DNA of 64,000 nt from Spirochaeta sp. UBA5339 (GTDB lineage: Bacteria; Spirochaetota; Spirochaetia; DSM-2461). The notes under the pieces are model-generated. The model was not told the origin of the DNA. It searched no databases and saw only the letters and a list, made by a program, of their open reading frames with translations. The stretch lies in the NCBI GenBank assembly GCA_002408085.1, contig DHQL01000007.1, positions 621,671 through 685,670 of the forward strand, in the 5' to 3' direction. Each line of letters opens with the position of its first letter. The first letter of the stretch is position 1. Below, piece after piece: positions 51,369 to 59,193 of this stretch. Position numbers and translations under genes: made by a program.

Positions 51369-52304
51369 TCAACTTTTACTGTATCCGTTCTCCTCCAGAT
51401 AGTTCCAGGCACCGGTTACGGAGAACCCTCTGTTCTCCTCTGTATTCTCACAGGTATCCCTTGGATTTATACCCAGTTCCGCATACAGCTGATTGATACC
51501 AGCTCTCATACTGTCCAGACAGGGTTCGTGAACATTCATGGCTCTTTCAGGCAGTACGGCAAGATTGGTAACGGCGGCAATCTTAGTTAAATCGGCGTCA
51601 TCAATTTCTCCGTGTTTATATAAAGATGTACCGGGGATACAGATTCTCCGCATCACGGCCATTACCTTGGGCTGCAGCTCCTGGGCCCTCAATATCTCCC
51701 TGGCGATCTCCTGGCTGCTGTGTTCCGGACCGATGGGTTCGATGCAGTAGTAAAGTTCCAGTCCCTCCTCCATACCGAAGCGGATAGTTTCCTCCCGAAC
51801 AGCGGGATCTCCCTTGGTGTCCTGGCCCTCCCGCAGACGCACTATATGATAAAAGCCCGTATAGCCGGATTCCTTCAGGGCTCTGGCCTGATCTCTGTCG
51901 AAGTCCCCGATATTGGCGACCAGTCTTGTTTCCCGGGGAATCCTTTTTCTGACCTCCCTTCCTATAGCATAGATTCTATCCAGGGGATAATCGGCGGTGC
52001 ACATCATAAATATGTCTGAAACCATGCTGATATCTGTCCTGTTTAGGCCTTCAACCGCCTCCTCCACGGTCAGAGAGAATTTGCTGTCAAAGGAAAAGTT
52101 CTTTTCTCCAAGAGAGCAGAAATCACAGTCCAGGGAGCAGGGCTCACAGTTGAGGCCCCACTGGGCAAAGACATAGCCCCGGCTGCCGAAAGCCTCTCTG
52201 CTTCGTCCTGCGGAAAGCTCAATGAGATTTTCAATCTCAGGACTGCAGGAATCTTTATTCAGATAATCGATGATCTGTTCTTCGCTAAGTTTGCGGTATG
52301 ACAT
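51369..52304 (-). CDS. Radical SAM protein, BioB/HydE-like
   Basis: 311 residues. 4Fe-4S/SAM motif C56-x3-C60-x2-C63 in NCEPCSLDCDFCSLG, followed by EEAVEGL, MMCTADYPLDRIYAIGREVRKRIP, FYHIVRLREGQDTKG and GPEHSSQEIAREILRAQEL, the layout of biotin-synthase-like radical SAM enzymes (BioB, HydE, PylB). It lacks the extra BioB cysteines for a 2Fe-2S sulfur donor as far as I can see, and no biotin, hydrogenase or pyrrolysine genes are near, so the reaction is unknown. Confidence 0.85.
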   Translation of the reverse strand: MSYRKLSEEQIIDYLNKDSCSPEIENLIELSAGRSREAFGSRGYVFAQWGLNCEPCSLDCDFCSLGEKNFSFDSKFSLTVEEAVEGLNRTDISMVSDIFMMCTADYPLDRIYAIGREVRKRIPRETRLVANIGDFDRDQARALKESGYTGFYHIVRLREGQDTKGDPAVREETIRFGMEEGLELYYCIEPIGPEHSSQEIAREILRAQELQPKVMAVMRRICIPGTSLYKHGEIDDADLTKIAAVTNLAVLPERAMNVHEPCLDSMRAGINQLYAELGINPRDTCENTEENRGFSVTGAWNYLEENGYSKS

Positions 52305-52876
52305 AGTTGTACTCCTTGTGAGTTAACGTTATCACGGCCTATTTGAGGCAGATAGTATTTAGCTGTTATTTTTGGTGGTTTTCCATGCGGTTATATCTCT
52401 ATAGATCAAAAAGCCCGCCTTGTGGCGAGATTTGTCTCGTTATCCAATCGGACCTTCATCAGTTCCGATGTTGATCAGGCATATGGTCTAAGGGGTTATG
52501 TCCAGGAGGATTCGCCTTTCATTCACCTGTATACTATGAATATCTTTGATATTTCACACTGAGCCGTTTATTGGTGACAATCAGCTCATTAAATGAGCTT
52601 AATGTGACTGCTAATCAGTTCATTGAGGTTCAATTTCATCTTTAGGAAACTTTAAAAGAGGTCTGCATTCTCCTTTGATCAGGAAGCATTTCTGCCGAAT
52701 ATTTCTCAGGCAAGAAATCTATGGGGCTAATTCACTCTACTTCATCCTGTCTGGAATTGAAGGATCAGGGAGAGCTTCTTTTCAGATAAGCAATCACCAA
52801 AATACTCCTGGACCAGTTCTATGAACTAAGGTCATCTTGGAGACGGGGTATTAGGGTACTCCTTCGTTCAGGGTAC
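52305..52876. other. Gene-poor stretch with one partial repeat copy
   Basis: About 570 bases. A diverged copy of the structured repeat lies at 52408-52520. The rest (52521-52876) has many stops in all frames and no recognisable gene, only short fragments; it may be decayed coding DNA. Confidence 0.5.
52408..52520. repeat. Structured repeat, copy 1 (diverged)
   Basis: Homologous to the 3' part of copy 2 (about 55940-56050): a hairpin built from AAGCCCGCC/GGCGAG, then ATCGG...AGTTCCGAT, GATCAGGCATATGG, and TTATGTCCAGGAGG followed by ATTCGCC. The paired-hairpin half of the element is absent. The divergence is larger than between copies 2 and 3. Confidence 0.75.
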
Positions 52877-53875
52877 TCATCTGACTACCAGATTCCGAGC
52901 CTTTGACGGTGCAACCCCAGCCCAGACTTTATATGCCCTTTGAAAGGAGGATATGTCACTATATGCCAGGAGGTAGGAGATCTCTGCTATAGTCATATCC
53001 GACGATTCCAGGTAATAATCGGCCAGTTCTTTTCTCAGGCTGCTTAGAATTGACTGGAAGCTGACATTTTCCTCTTGAAGTTTCCTCTGTAATGACCTTG
53101 TACTCACAGCCAGTCTGCTAGAAGCCACGTCAATCGATATTTCACCTGAAGGCAGCATTTCTAAAAGAACTGAGCGTAAACGATTGGTCATAGGCTCTGC
53201 CCTTTCATCCGTCGGCTGTTGTATATCAAAGCTCTGTCTGAAGAACTCCCACATAGCATGATCCTCGGTAAGAAATTGTCTTTGGGCATCTTCTGAAGAA
53301 AACACGATCTGATTGGACTCACCCGTTTCCGGCCGAATACCTAATAGTCCGGTCATGTCTAGTGTATCAGGAACCGGCCCGGTCAGATTTACTGTAACGG
53401 GGGTTATGAGTTCCCGGGTGGCCATTCTGGCTATACGATTTATAAACGTCAGTTTGTACAGAAAAAAGCTGATTGGTAGATTCTTCAATTCAGTCTCAAA
53501 GCTCAGGGATACGGCCGTGTGCTCAGTATCAATTTTTACTTCCATGATTAATGGAGAAATCAGATGTTCATATTGGGAGAGTCTGGTCAAGGCTATATTC
53601 AGGTTGGGACTGCATAGGCAGGCAAATATGGCAGGATCAAAGCTTTCAGCTCTCAGATGGTTAATGATTTCGGGCACCAGAAGATCTTCTCCGACTATGG
53701 TCTCTAAAGATCTCCAGAAGGAGATAAAATCCGGAAGCTCCAGTCGGGGATTTTCCCTTCGCATGAGATCTAATGGCAGTCCTGCGAGTTTGAGGACATG
53801 CCCGGGTGGAATGTTCAGATCGGAGAGTAGAAGCCGCCATGTCTTTTTTACAGTGAATCCTGATATTTGCTTCAT
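52877..53875 (-). CDS. AraC-family regulator with arabinose-binding-like N-domain
   Basis: 332 residues from ATG 53875 (GGGAG upstream). An N-terminal AraC_binding-2 type domain (about 15-215) and a C-terminal double helix-turn-helix (about 230-330) with ISIDVASSRLAVSTRSLQRKLQEENVSFQSILSSLRKELADYYLESSDMTIAEISYLLAYSDISSFQRAYKVWAGVAPSKAR. This architecture is like OruR/ArgR-type regulators. The direct-repeat operator at 54771-54839, between the two genes beyond it, is a plausible target. 27 bases upstream lies the end of the 53930 gene. Confidence 0.88.
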   Translation of the reverse strand: MKQISGFTVKKTWRLLLSDLNIPPGHVLKLAGLPLDLMRRENPRLELPDFISFWRSLETIVGEDLLVPEIINHLRAESFDPAIFACLCSPNLNIALTRLSQYEHLISPLIMEVKIDTEHTAVSLSFETELKNLPISFFLYKLTFINRIARMATRELITPVTVNLTGPVPDTLDMTGLLGIRPETGESNQIVFSSEDAQRQFLTEDHAMWEFFRQSFDIQQPTDERAEPMTNRLRSVLLEMLPSGEISIDVASSRLAVSTRSLQRKLQEENVSFQSILSSLRKELADYYLESSDMTIAEISYLLAYSDISSFQRAYKVWAGVAPSKARNLVVR

Positions 53876-53929
53876 CTCAATCTCTCCCGAATAGAGGCAC
53901 ATCCCTCATGGCTAAGAGCATAATACATT

Positions 53930-54691
53930 TTATATCTTAAGGCATTCATTAAAACTACTGATCCCTCTGGATATATAATAGGAGAATTCGGCCATGGAAT
54001 CTCTATATCTTCTGAATGGATTTCTTATATCCATTCCTGGATTGGTGATGATTCCCGCCTGTATCCTTTGTGGTAGATTCAAACCACATGGTCTGAAACT
54101 GGTACTGTTGAACTGCTCCACAGGGTATTTTATTCCGTTTCCCATAACTTCCATACCACTTGTGGGTACTTCTTCTTTCCAGGCTCCTTCAAAAAAGTGG
54201 AAAGCCCTGATCTCATCTCCAATCCTTGCCAGACGCAGCCGGACGGGTGTGTGTTCCCCAGGAATCAGATACAAGGTGGACAGGGAACGCAGTCCCATAA
54301 GGTAAGTCATATCCATTCTGAATCCCTTGGAAGGACGGGTCACTTTTATCTCCCTGCCGTAAAATGTATTCTGAAACCCGATGTTGTACATGACCCATCT
54401 TTGTTTGCCGGGAGCTGAAGTCGTGTCTCTAAATAGCAAACCCGCTGAGCTGAACTGGGCCCCAGGACAACTTTTTCCATCATCTTTTTTTACGATATGA
54501 ACTTCTGTCTCTATCAATATATTGCCTCTTATTTCTTCAAATAGGAAACTCCCGCAGCTATCGGAGAACCAGCCGATACCGCTTCCAGCTCCTGCAACCA
54601 TAAGATGATTGTCTGTGACTTTAAATCTTTCATGTTTGGAACTGTCCAGGTCCAAAAGGTGACTGGTAATTTCATTTGGTTTTAGATTCAT
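53930..54691 (-). CDS. DUF1349-like jelly-roll domain protein
   Basis: 253 residues from ATG 54691 (GGAG 7 bases upstream); the frame is open further back to 54805 but without a site. Features such as GIGWFSDSCGSFLFEEIRGNILIETEVHIV, SSAGLLFRD, QRWVMYNIGFQNTF, VRLRLARIGDEIRAFHFFEGAWKEE recall concanavalin-like DUF1349 proteins that bind or act on carbohydrate. No signal peptide. It is divergent from the dehydrogenase gene and shares the operator-bearing intergenic region. Confidence 0.65.
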   Translation of the reverse strand: MNLKPNEITSHLLDLDSSKHERFKVTDNHLMVAGAGSGIGWFSDSCGSFLFEEIRGNILIETEVHIVKKDDGKSCPGAQFSSAGLLFRDTTSAPGKQRWVMYNIGFQNTFYGREIKVTRPSKGFRMDMTYLMGLRSLSTLYLIPGEHTPVRLRLARIGDEIRAFHFFEGAWKEEVPTSGMEVMGNGIKYPVEQFNSTSFRPCGLNLPQRIQAGIITNPGMDIRNPFRRYRDSMAEFSYYISRGISSFNECLKI

Positions 54692-54770
54692 CATTACACT
54701 CCATGGCTTATTTATTATTTGTTCTGCCTGACAAAAGAGTAACTTTCTCTTTATCTTTTTTTTATTTTTG

Positions 54771-54839
54771 ATCACGCCAAAAATACAGCAATTCCCGCCA
54801 ATCATCTTTTGGCGTGATAAGGAGGGCTGTTGGCGTGAT
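54771..54839. promoter_or_regulatory. AraC-type operator: three TTGGCGTGAT half-sites
   Basis: TTGGCGTGAT occurs as a direct repeat at 54809-54818 and 54830-54839, exactly 21 bases apart (two helical turns), and in inverted form at 54771-54780. Direct half-sites at 21 bp plus a distal one is the arrangement AraC itself uses. The AraC-type regulator at 52877 lies one gene away. Confidence 0.65.
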
Positions 54840-54875
54840 TTGCAGTCCTGAAAAGCTAAAGCTCTCAGTATCTTT

Positions 54876-54900
54876 TATTGAGGCCACAGCGGCCTCAATA
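54876..54900 (+). promoter_or_regulatory. Leader hairpin before the dehydrogenase gene
   Basis: Perfect TATTGAGGCC (54876-54885) / GGCCTCAATA (54891-54900) with loop ACAGC, then ATATTTCTTTT, 26 bases before the ATG. It could be an operator for a dimeric repressor or an attenuator-like hairpin. Confidence 0.5.
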
Positions 54901-54926
54901 ATATTTCTTTTAGGAGAGACTTTTTT

Positions 54927-55751
54927 ATGAGTACCAACAAAACCATTTTTATTACAGGAAGCAGTTCCGGGATAGGACGTGCCTGTGTCAGGCATTTTCA
55001 GGGAGAAGGCTGGAACGTCGTTGCGACCATGAGGAATCCTCAGGCTGAGACGGAGCTGAATCTATTAAACAATGTCCATGTTGCTCGAGTAGATGTAAGG
55101 GATATTGATTCATTGAGCATAGCAGTTGAGAAGGGAATAGAAGAGTTCGGTAAAATTGATGTGCTTTTGAATAATGCAGGTTTTGGAGCTTATGGCCCAC
55201 TTGAGGCAACCAGCCTTGAGGGTATAGACCGGCAATTTGAGACAAATGTACTTGGTTTAATTTATTCAACCCGGACTTTAATTCCCCATTTCAGAAAGAA
55301 TAAAAGCGGAACGGTCGTCAATGTCGGTTCTATGGTCGGTAAGGCCGGCGTTCCCCTGGGTTCTCTGTATAACTCAACTAAATTCGCTGTAGAAGGCTTC
55401 TCAGAAGCACTGAGTTATGAAATGGATGCCATCGGTGTCAAGGTCAAGCTTATCGAACCTGGGTCGGTCAAGACTGATTTCGCCGGCAGATCACTCCATT
55501 TCAGCAATGATGAATCATTAACGGAATACCAGGATCTGATTCAAAATGTTCTGTATGCAAGGGGGAATTTCAGAGAATCCGGCATCATGGCGGAACGGGT
55601 TGCACAAACAATCTATGATGCTGTTACTGATGAAACTGATCGTCTGCGCTACCCGGTCGGTCCCGATGCTGATTTTCTTCTTTCAGAGCGAAAAAGGCTT
55701 GATGATTCAGATTTTATGGATTTGGTTAGGCAGACAAATGGCCTGAGCTGA
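54927..55751 (+). CDS. Short-chain dehydrogenase/reductase
   Basis: 274 residues. Cofactor motif TGSSSGIG (10-17), NNAG (82-85), catalytic S135, Y148 and K152 (YNSTK). The sequence style (IFITGSSSGIGRACVRHFQGEGWNVVATMRNP) matches the classical SDRs that reduce small ketones or aldehydes with NADP(H). AGGAG lies 10 bases upstream. Probably controlled through the AraC-type operator. Confidence 0.92.
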   Translation: MSTNKTIFITGSSSGIGRACVRHFQGEGWNVVATMRNPQAETELNLLNNVHVARVDVRDIDSLSIAVEKGIEEFGKIDVLLNNAGFGAYGPLEATSLEGIDRQFETNVLGLIYSTRTLIPHFRKNKSGTVVNVGSMVGKAGVPLGSLYNSTKFAVEGFSEALSYEMDAIGVKVKLIEPGSVKTDFAGRSLHFSNDESLTEYQDLIQNVLYARGNFRESGIMAERVAQTIYDAVTDETDRLRYPVGPDADFLLSERKRLDDSDFMDLVRQTNGLS

Positions 55752-55785
55752 AGAAATTGAAGTTTGCTGAACACCTGTTTTTCTG

Positions 55786-56046
55786 TTTACGTCCAGGAGG
55801 ATTTGCCTTTCACTAAGCGAAATCCTCCGCTTCGTTTCCGGCCCTCCTCAAAAACTAAACGGACGTCCTGTCCGTTTGGCCCCTCCAGATATTCGGGGCC
55901 GCTATCTCAGTTCGAATCCTTTGGAGCCTCATAAATGAAAAAAGCACGCCTTATGGCGAGCTTCATTCTATTTGCCCTATCGGAACTTGTTTAGTTCCGA
56001 TGTTTTTCAGGCATATGGCCTAAGGGTTTACGTCCAAGAGGATTCG
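55786..56046. repeat. Structured repeat, copy 2
   Basis: In order: TTTACGTCCAGGAGG followed by ATTTG; a hairpin AAACGGAC/GTCCGTTT (55857-55877, 5-nt loop); a hairpin GGCCCC/GGGGCC (55878-55900, 11-nt loop TCCAGATATTC); a T-arm-like CAGTTCGAATCC; a terminator-like hairpin; ATCGGAACT/AGTTCCGAT; GGCATATGGCC; and the next unit start TTTACGTCCAAGAGG. From 55924 to 56046 (123 bases) it matches 63694-63816 with 5 differences. Confidence 0.85.
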
Positions 56047-56075
56047 AACCTCTGACCCTCGGCTTAGCAGGCCGT
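56027..56075 (-). pseudogene. 3' half of a tRNA gene
   Basis: On the minus strand: anticodon arm ACGGC-CTGCTAA-GCCGA (anticodon GCT), variable loop GGGTC, T-arm AGAGG-TTCGAAT-CCTCT and acceptor TGGACGT. The short variable loop is class I, which is odd for a GCT anticodon, so the anticodon may have mutated. The 5' half is missing: the homology stops at the anticodon stem and unrelated DNA follows. Such halves are left by elements that integrate into tRNA genes. Confidence 0.7.
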
Positions 56076-56244
56076 TTTTGAAACACTACAAATGCTTTTC
56101 TTATAAGAAAAAGTAATTCAATGGTATGTCGTATGTGTGTGGTTTGTGTATGAATATAACTACTACTAGTCTCTCCGGTACCTGGTATTCTGGAGGAAAC
56201 TAAAACTAGTAATTGCTTGGTAGATTAGGAAAAACACTATAGAA

Positions 56245-56656
56245 CGGTCATCGCCGCTCCCGGCCGCATGACCACAGGGACCGAGCATATCGATGTGACC
56301 TTCTATGGCGACGGCTGTCACGGATCGGCGCCGTCAATGCCGGTATGGACAACAATGTGATCCCCACCTCGGCGATCCTGAAACTCAAGCTCAACTTTGC
56401 CACCGAAGAGGCTCACACAATCCTGGTGGACGGAATTAAAAGGATCTGCGACAGCATCGCCGTTGCCAACAGAATCCCCGCTGAACGGAGGCCCGAATAC
56501 AGACACAAGGGTTATACTCTCCCTGTTGTGAACGATGAGGAGTTTATTGCCGATCTCCATAACATTCTGGGAACCGCCAGCCACTCTCTCTTTGACGAGA
56601 CCATGGCTCTGCCCTTTACACCCCATGAACCGAACTACATTGATGAACTCAGAGGG
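56245..56656 (+). pseudogene. Remnant of an M20-family amidohydrolase
   Basis: Two pieces in different frames. First (about 56245-56330): AAPGRMTTGTEHIDVTFYGDGCHGSAP, the G-x-G-H-G-S-x-P metal-site region of M20D peptidases and amidohydrolases. Second (about 56330-56650): NAGMDNNVIPTSAILKLKLNFA..., the dimerisation domain with NVIP, then a C-terminal part. The shift after SAP implies an internal deletion; the N-terminal half and the end are missing. No function remains. Confidence 0.75.
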
Positions 56657-57106
56657 TCAGAGGTTTCTGAACTTTGGATTTTTTGCCAGGGAGAGGCAGA
56701 AGGCTTTCAGAGGTTCATAGAAATCCGAGAAGTTTTTATAGTCCTCTTCACTTGTATAGTTCTTCATATAAGTGAACATGTCACTCTGAATCTTTTCTAT
56801 AGTACTTATTCCTGAATCTGTCAGGATCAGGCGAACCTTGTTGGAGTAGTCTGACTCCTTTCTCAGAAATCCCTCTTTTACAAGGGATTGGACTGTCTGG
56901 TTGATCCTGGCAGAGGTATATCCTGTCTGTTTTGAGAGCTCATACTGGCTGATTTGTGGTTCATCAAAGACCGCCCACATTACAAGATACTCCAGATTTG
57001 AAAGGGAGAGGTTCTCTTTATTCAGGCTGTGTCTGAGCAGGTTGTTGTGTATGTTGTAGGCAAAGTTCATATAAAAAAATATGCCTGGTGTCTCTCTTCT
57101 GTCCAT
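56657..57106 (-). CDS. MarR-family regulator
   Basis: 149 residues. Winged helix with ISQYELSKQTGYTSARINQTVQSLVKEGFLRKESDYSNKVRLILTDSG, the MarR pattern. GGAGG 4 bases before the ATG. It is divergent from the exported serine hydrolase at 57369; a palindrome at 57258-57276 lies between them. A promoter TTTAAC-N16-TATAAT on the minus strand (about 57140-57170) could drive it. Its 3' end abuts the broken amidohydrolase. Confidence 0.9.
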   Translation of the reverse strand: MDRRETPGIFFYMNFAYNIHNNLLRHSLNKENLSLSNLEYLVMWAVFDEPQISQYELSKQTGYTSARINQTVQSLVKEGFLRKESDYSNKVRLILTDSGISTIEKIQSDMFTYMKNYTSEEDYKNFSDFYEPLKAFCLSLAKNPKFRNL

Positions 57107-57257
57107 GAGGCCTCCAAATCACAGTCTTTCTGAATCTCTTCCATTATACAATCTAACACTCCTGGTTAAATATGAAAAAATATCTACAACTTTTTTACAT
57201 AATCCTGCTACAGCAGGCTCATTCCAGGCTGCCAACTACAATTATTCCACAAAAAGT

Positions 57258-57276
57258 TCGCTAAATTCTTTAGCGA
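57258..57276. promoter_or_regulatory. Palindromic operator, probably MarR-type
   Basis: TCGCTAAA-TTC-TTTAGCGA, a perfect 8-bp dyad with a 3-base centre, 92 bases before the serine hydrolase ATG. Length and symmetry suit a MarR dimer. Confidence 0.55.
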
Positions 57277-57368
57277 TTGGCAGTTTTGAGGATACCGCAT
57301 ACCTTTGTGTCAGTTATTTTGAACGGTGTTTTTTTTAAGCAGCCGGTTCTATTACAAGGAGTATCCTG

Positions 57369-58682
57369 ATGAAAAAAACAGTAATAATAAGCTTCCTGCT
57401 TATTTCAATGATGGCTGCCGTCCTGCCGGCAGATAGTGTATATACCATCCCCGAGGACCTGACTCCCGTCAGCCGCTGGGCAGATGGATTTACTGCAGAA
57501 GAAGCAGAGTCTTTCAGAAACAGTTATACTGTTCCCGACTATATAGCCGGAAATGATATCACAGCCTACACCTACCTTAATATTTCTGAGATCATCACAA
57601 CTATGATGGTCAATAGAGGTGGTGCCGTGGCCGAACTGTCCAGGGGAGTAGATCCCGGGATCGAGCAGATCGTTGCCAAAACAGATCTGGGAGTCCTGCC
57701 TCTTTCTGAAGCCATAGCGGATCCCCGTTCGAGACTTCAGGGGATGATCGTCATGCACAAGGGGGAAATCGTCTATGAAAATTACCCCGGAATGCCTGAA
57801 AACAGCAAGCACCTCTGGAACTCTGCATCAAAAACCATTACAGGTCTCCTTATGCATCAGCTGGTTGAAGAGGGATTGGTGGATCTGAAGCAGCCCGTTT
57901 CTGAATATCTGGATTATACAGAGGGTTCCCCCATTGGCGAAATCCTTGTGGAAGATGTGCTGCATCAGCGCTCAGGGCTGGATTTCGAAGAGACTCAGGA
58001 AAACTTCCATAACCCTGATCATGCCCTCGGCGGAGTCCTGCACTCCAACATGGCTCCCAGGGGAACCGAGAGAGGGGCTGGTGTGAAGGAATCAATAGTT
58101 CTTGTAAAGCCTACAAAAGCGCCCAATACGGCCTTTGAGTACTCCTCTTTAAACACACAGGTTCTGGGAGACATCGTTGAGGAGGTTACCGGAAAGCCGT
58201 GGAATGTTGTGGTTAGTGAGAGAATCTGGTCCAAGGCGGGAATGGAAGGGGATGCTCTTCTGGGACTTTCCAGCGCTCATGAAGGGCTCTATGGCGGGGT
58301 TTTTGCATCAACTCTGAGGGATCTGGCGCGGTATGCTCTGCTCTTTACGCCCAGTTACAGTGCTGTTAGCAGTGAACGGGTCGTGAGTGAAGATTACTTC
58401 CAGGCTGTTTACGATGCGGTAAATCCCGAGATCTACGACAAGGCCTTCCAGGGCCCCCGGATGATAAAGGCGTTTAACGGAGATGAAAAGCTTATAGGAA
58501 CATCCTACCAGTGGGATGCAGTCTTCTCTGACGGCGACCTCTACAAAGCCGGTCTCGGCGGACAGGCTATCTACGTCTCTCCCGAAACAGATACTGTGGT
58601 AGTCTACTACTCTACAACCTGGCAGAACTCCTTCTCCATGATCTCCTATGCCAGAGCCATTGTTAACGATCTTTACAGATAA
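57369..58682 (+). CDS. Exported serine hydrolase (class C beta-lactamase fold)
   Basis: 437 residues with signal peptide (1-22, VLPADS). Catalytic SxxK at S152-K155 in WNSASKTITGLL, tyrosine Y258 in FEYSSLN, and a GGQ in place of KTG/HTG (YKAGLGGQAIYVSP). This family includes esterases, D-aminopeptidases and true beta-lactamases; the absence of a clear KTG points away from antibiotic hydrolysis. The N-terminal 100 residues are an extra domain. Probably controlled by the divergent MarR protein. Strong terminator follows. Confidence 0.88.
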   Translation: MKKTVIISFLLISMMAAVLPADSVYTIPEDLTPVSRWADGFTAEEAESFRNSYTVPDYIAGNDITAYTYLNISEIITTMMVNRGGAVAELSRGVDPGIEQIVAKTDLGVLPLSEAIADPRSRLQGMIVMHKGEIVYENYPGMPENSKHLWNSASKTITGLLMHQLVEEGLVDLKQPVSEYLDYTEGSPIGEILVEDVLHQRSGLDFEETQENFHNPDHALGGVLHSNMAPRGTERGAGVKESIVLVKPTKAPNTAFEYSSLNTQVLGDIVEEVTGKPWNVVVSERIWSKAGMEGDALLGLSSAHEGLYGGVFASTLRDLARYALLFTPSYSAVSSERVVSEDYFQAVYDAVNPEIYDKAFQGPRMIKAFNGDEKLIGTSYQWDAVFSDGDLYKAGLGGQAIYVSPETDTVVVYYSTTWQNSFSMISYARAIVNDLYR

Positions 58683-58707
58683 GCAGCAGCCTTCTGAAAC
58701 TGTTTGA

Positions 58708-58736
58708 AGCCCCCTGCAGCAGGGGGCTCTTTTTTG
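58708..58736 (+). terminator. Terminator after the serine hydrolase
   Basis: AGCCCCCTG (58708-58716) / CAGGGGGCT (58720-58728) with loop CAG, then CTTTTTTG. Confidence 0.85.
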
Positions 58737-58809
58737 TTCAGTATTGTCTGAGGGGACTGCTGTTAGTTGAACAAAATGTGCTATGTTTACGATAGGGAGG
58801 GGTCCCACA

Positions 58810-59193
58810 ATGGACTGGATGTCAGCATTCCGGAATCCTATTGATTATATGGAGAAGCACCTGCTTCGAAACTGCAGTGTGAAAGATGTGGCTGGCTGCG
58901 TAAATATCTCACCTTTCTATTTTCAAAAAGGTTTTGCTTTGTTAACGGGTTACAGCATCAGTGAGTATATGCGTAACCGGCGTCTGTATTTTGCGGCTCT
59001 TGACGTTATCGATAATCAAGAGAAAATCATCAATCTGTCTTATAAATACGGTTATGATACTCCTGAAAGCTTTACAAAGGCATTCAAGCGTTTTCATGGC
59101 TTGTCTCCCTCCCTACTCAGGAAGGAGCCTTACAGGTTAATATCCTTCTTGTCTCATCACCTGATTAGGAGTTCATATGATATATCAGTCTGA
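58810..59193 (+). CDS. AraC-type regulator, C-terminally truncated
   Basis: 127 residues from ATG 58810 (GGGAGGGG 7 bases upstream). Complete double helix-turn-helix: VKDVAGCVNISPFYFQKGFALLTGYSISEYMRNRRLYFAALDVIDNQEKIINLSYKYGYDTPESFTKAFKRFHGLSPS. Relatives of this type usually continue with a GyrI-like effector domain (total about 290), but here the frame ends 23 residues after LSPSLLRKE, overlapping the next gene by 17 bases. Base composition switches to AT-rich at this point, so it looks cut at an insertion boundary. Confidence 0.75.
   Translation: MDWMSAFRNPIDYMEKHLLRNCSVKDVAGCVNISPFYFQKGFALLTGYSISEYMRNRRLYFAALDVIDNQEKIINLSYKYGYDTPESFTKAFKRFHGLSPSLLRKEPYRLISFLSHHLIRSSYDISV

Noticed and set aside
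51369..51371. Selenocysteine or programmed readthrough at the radical SAM stop
   Set aside because: The radical SAM protein ends naturally there, no SECIS-like hairpin is evident, and the downstream stretch is the tail of an unrelated family.
57369..58682. Antibiotic-hydrolysing class C beta-lactamase
   Set aside because: The fold is shared, but the KTG box is not found and an extra N-terminal domain is present, so only a general serine hydrolase is claimed.
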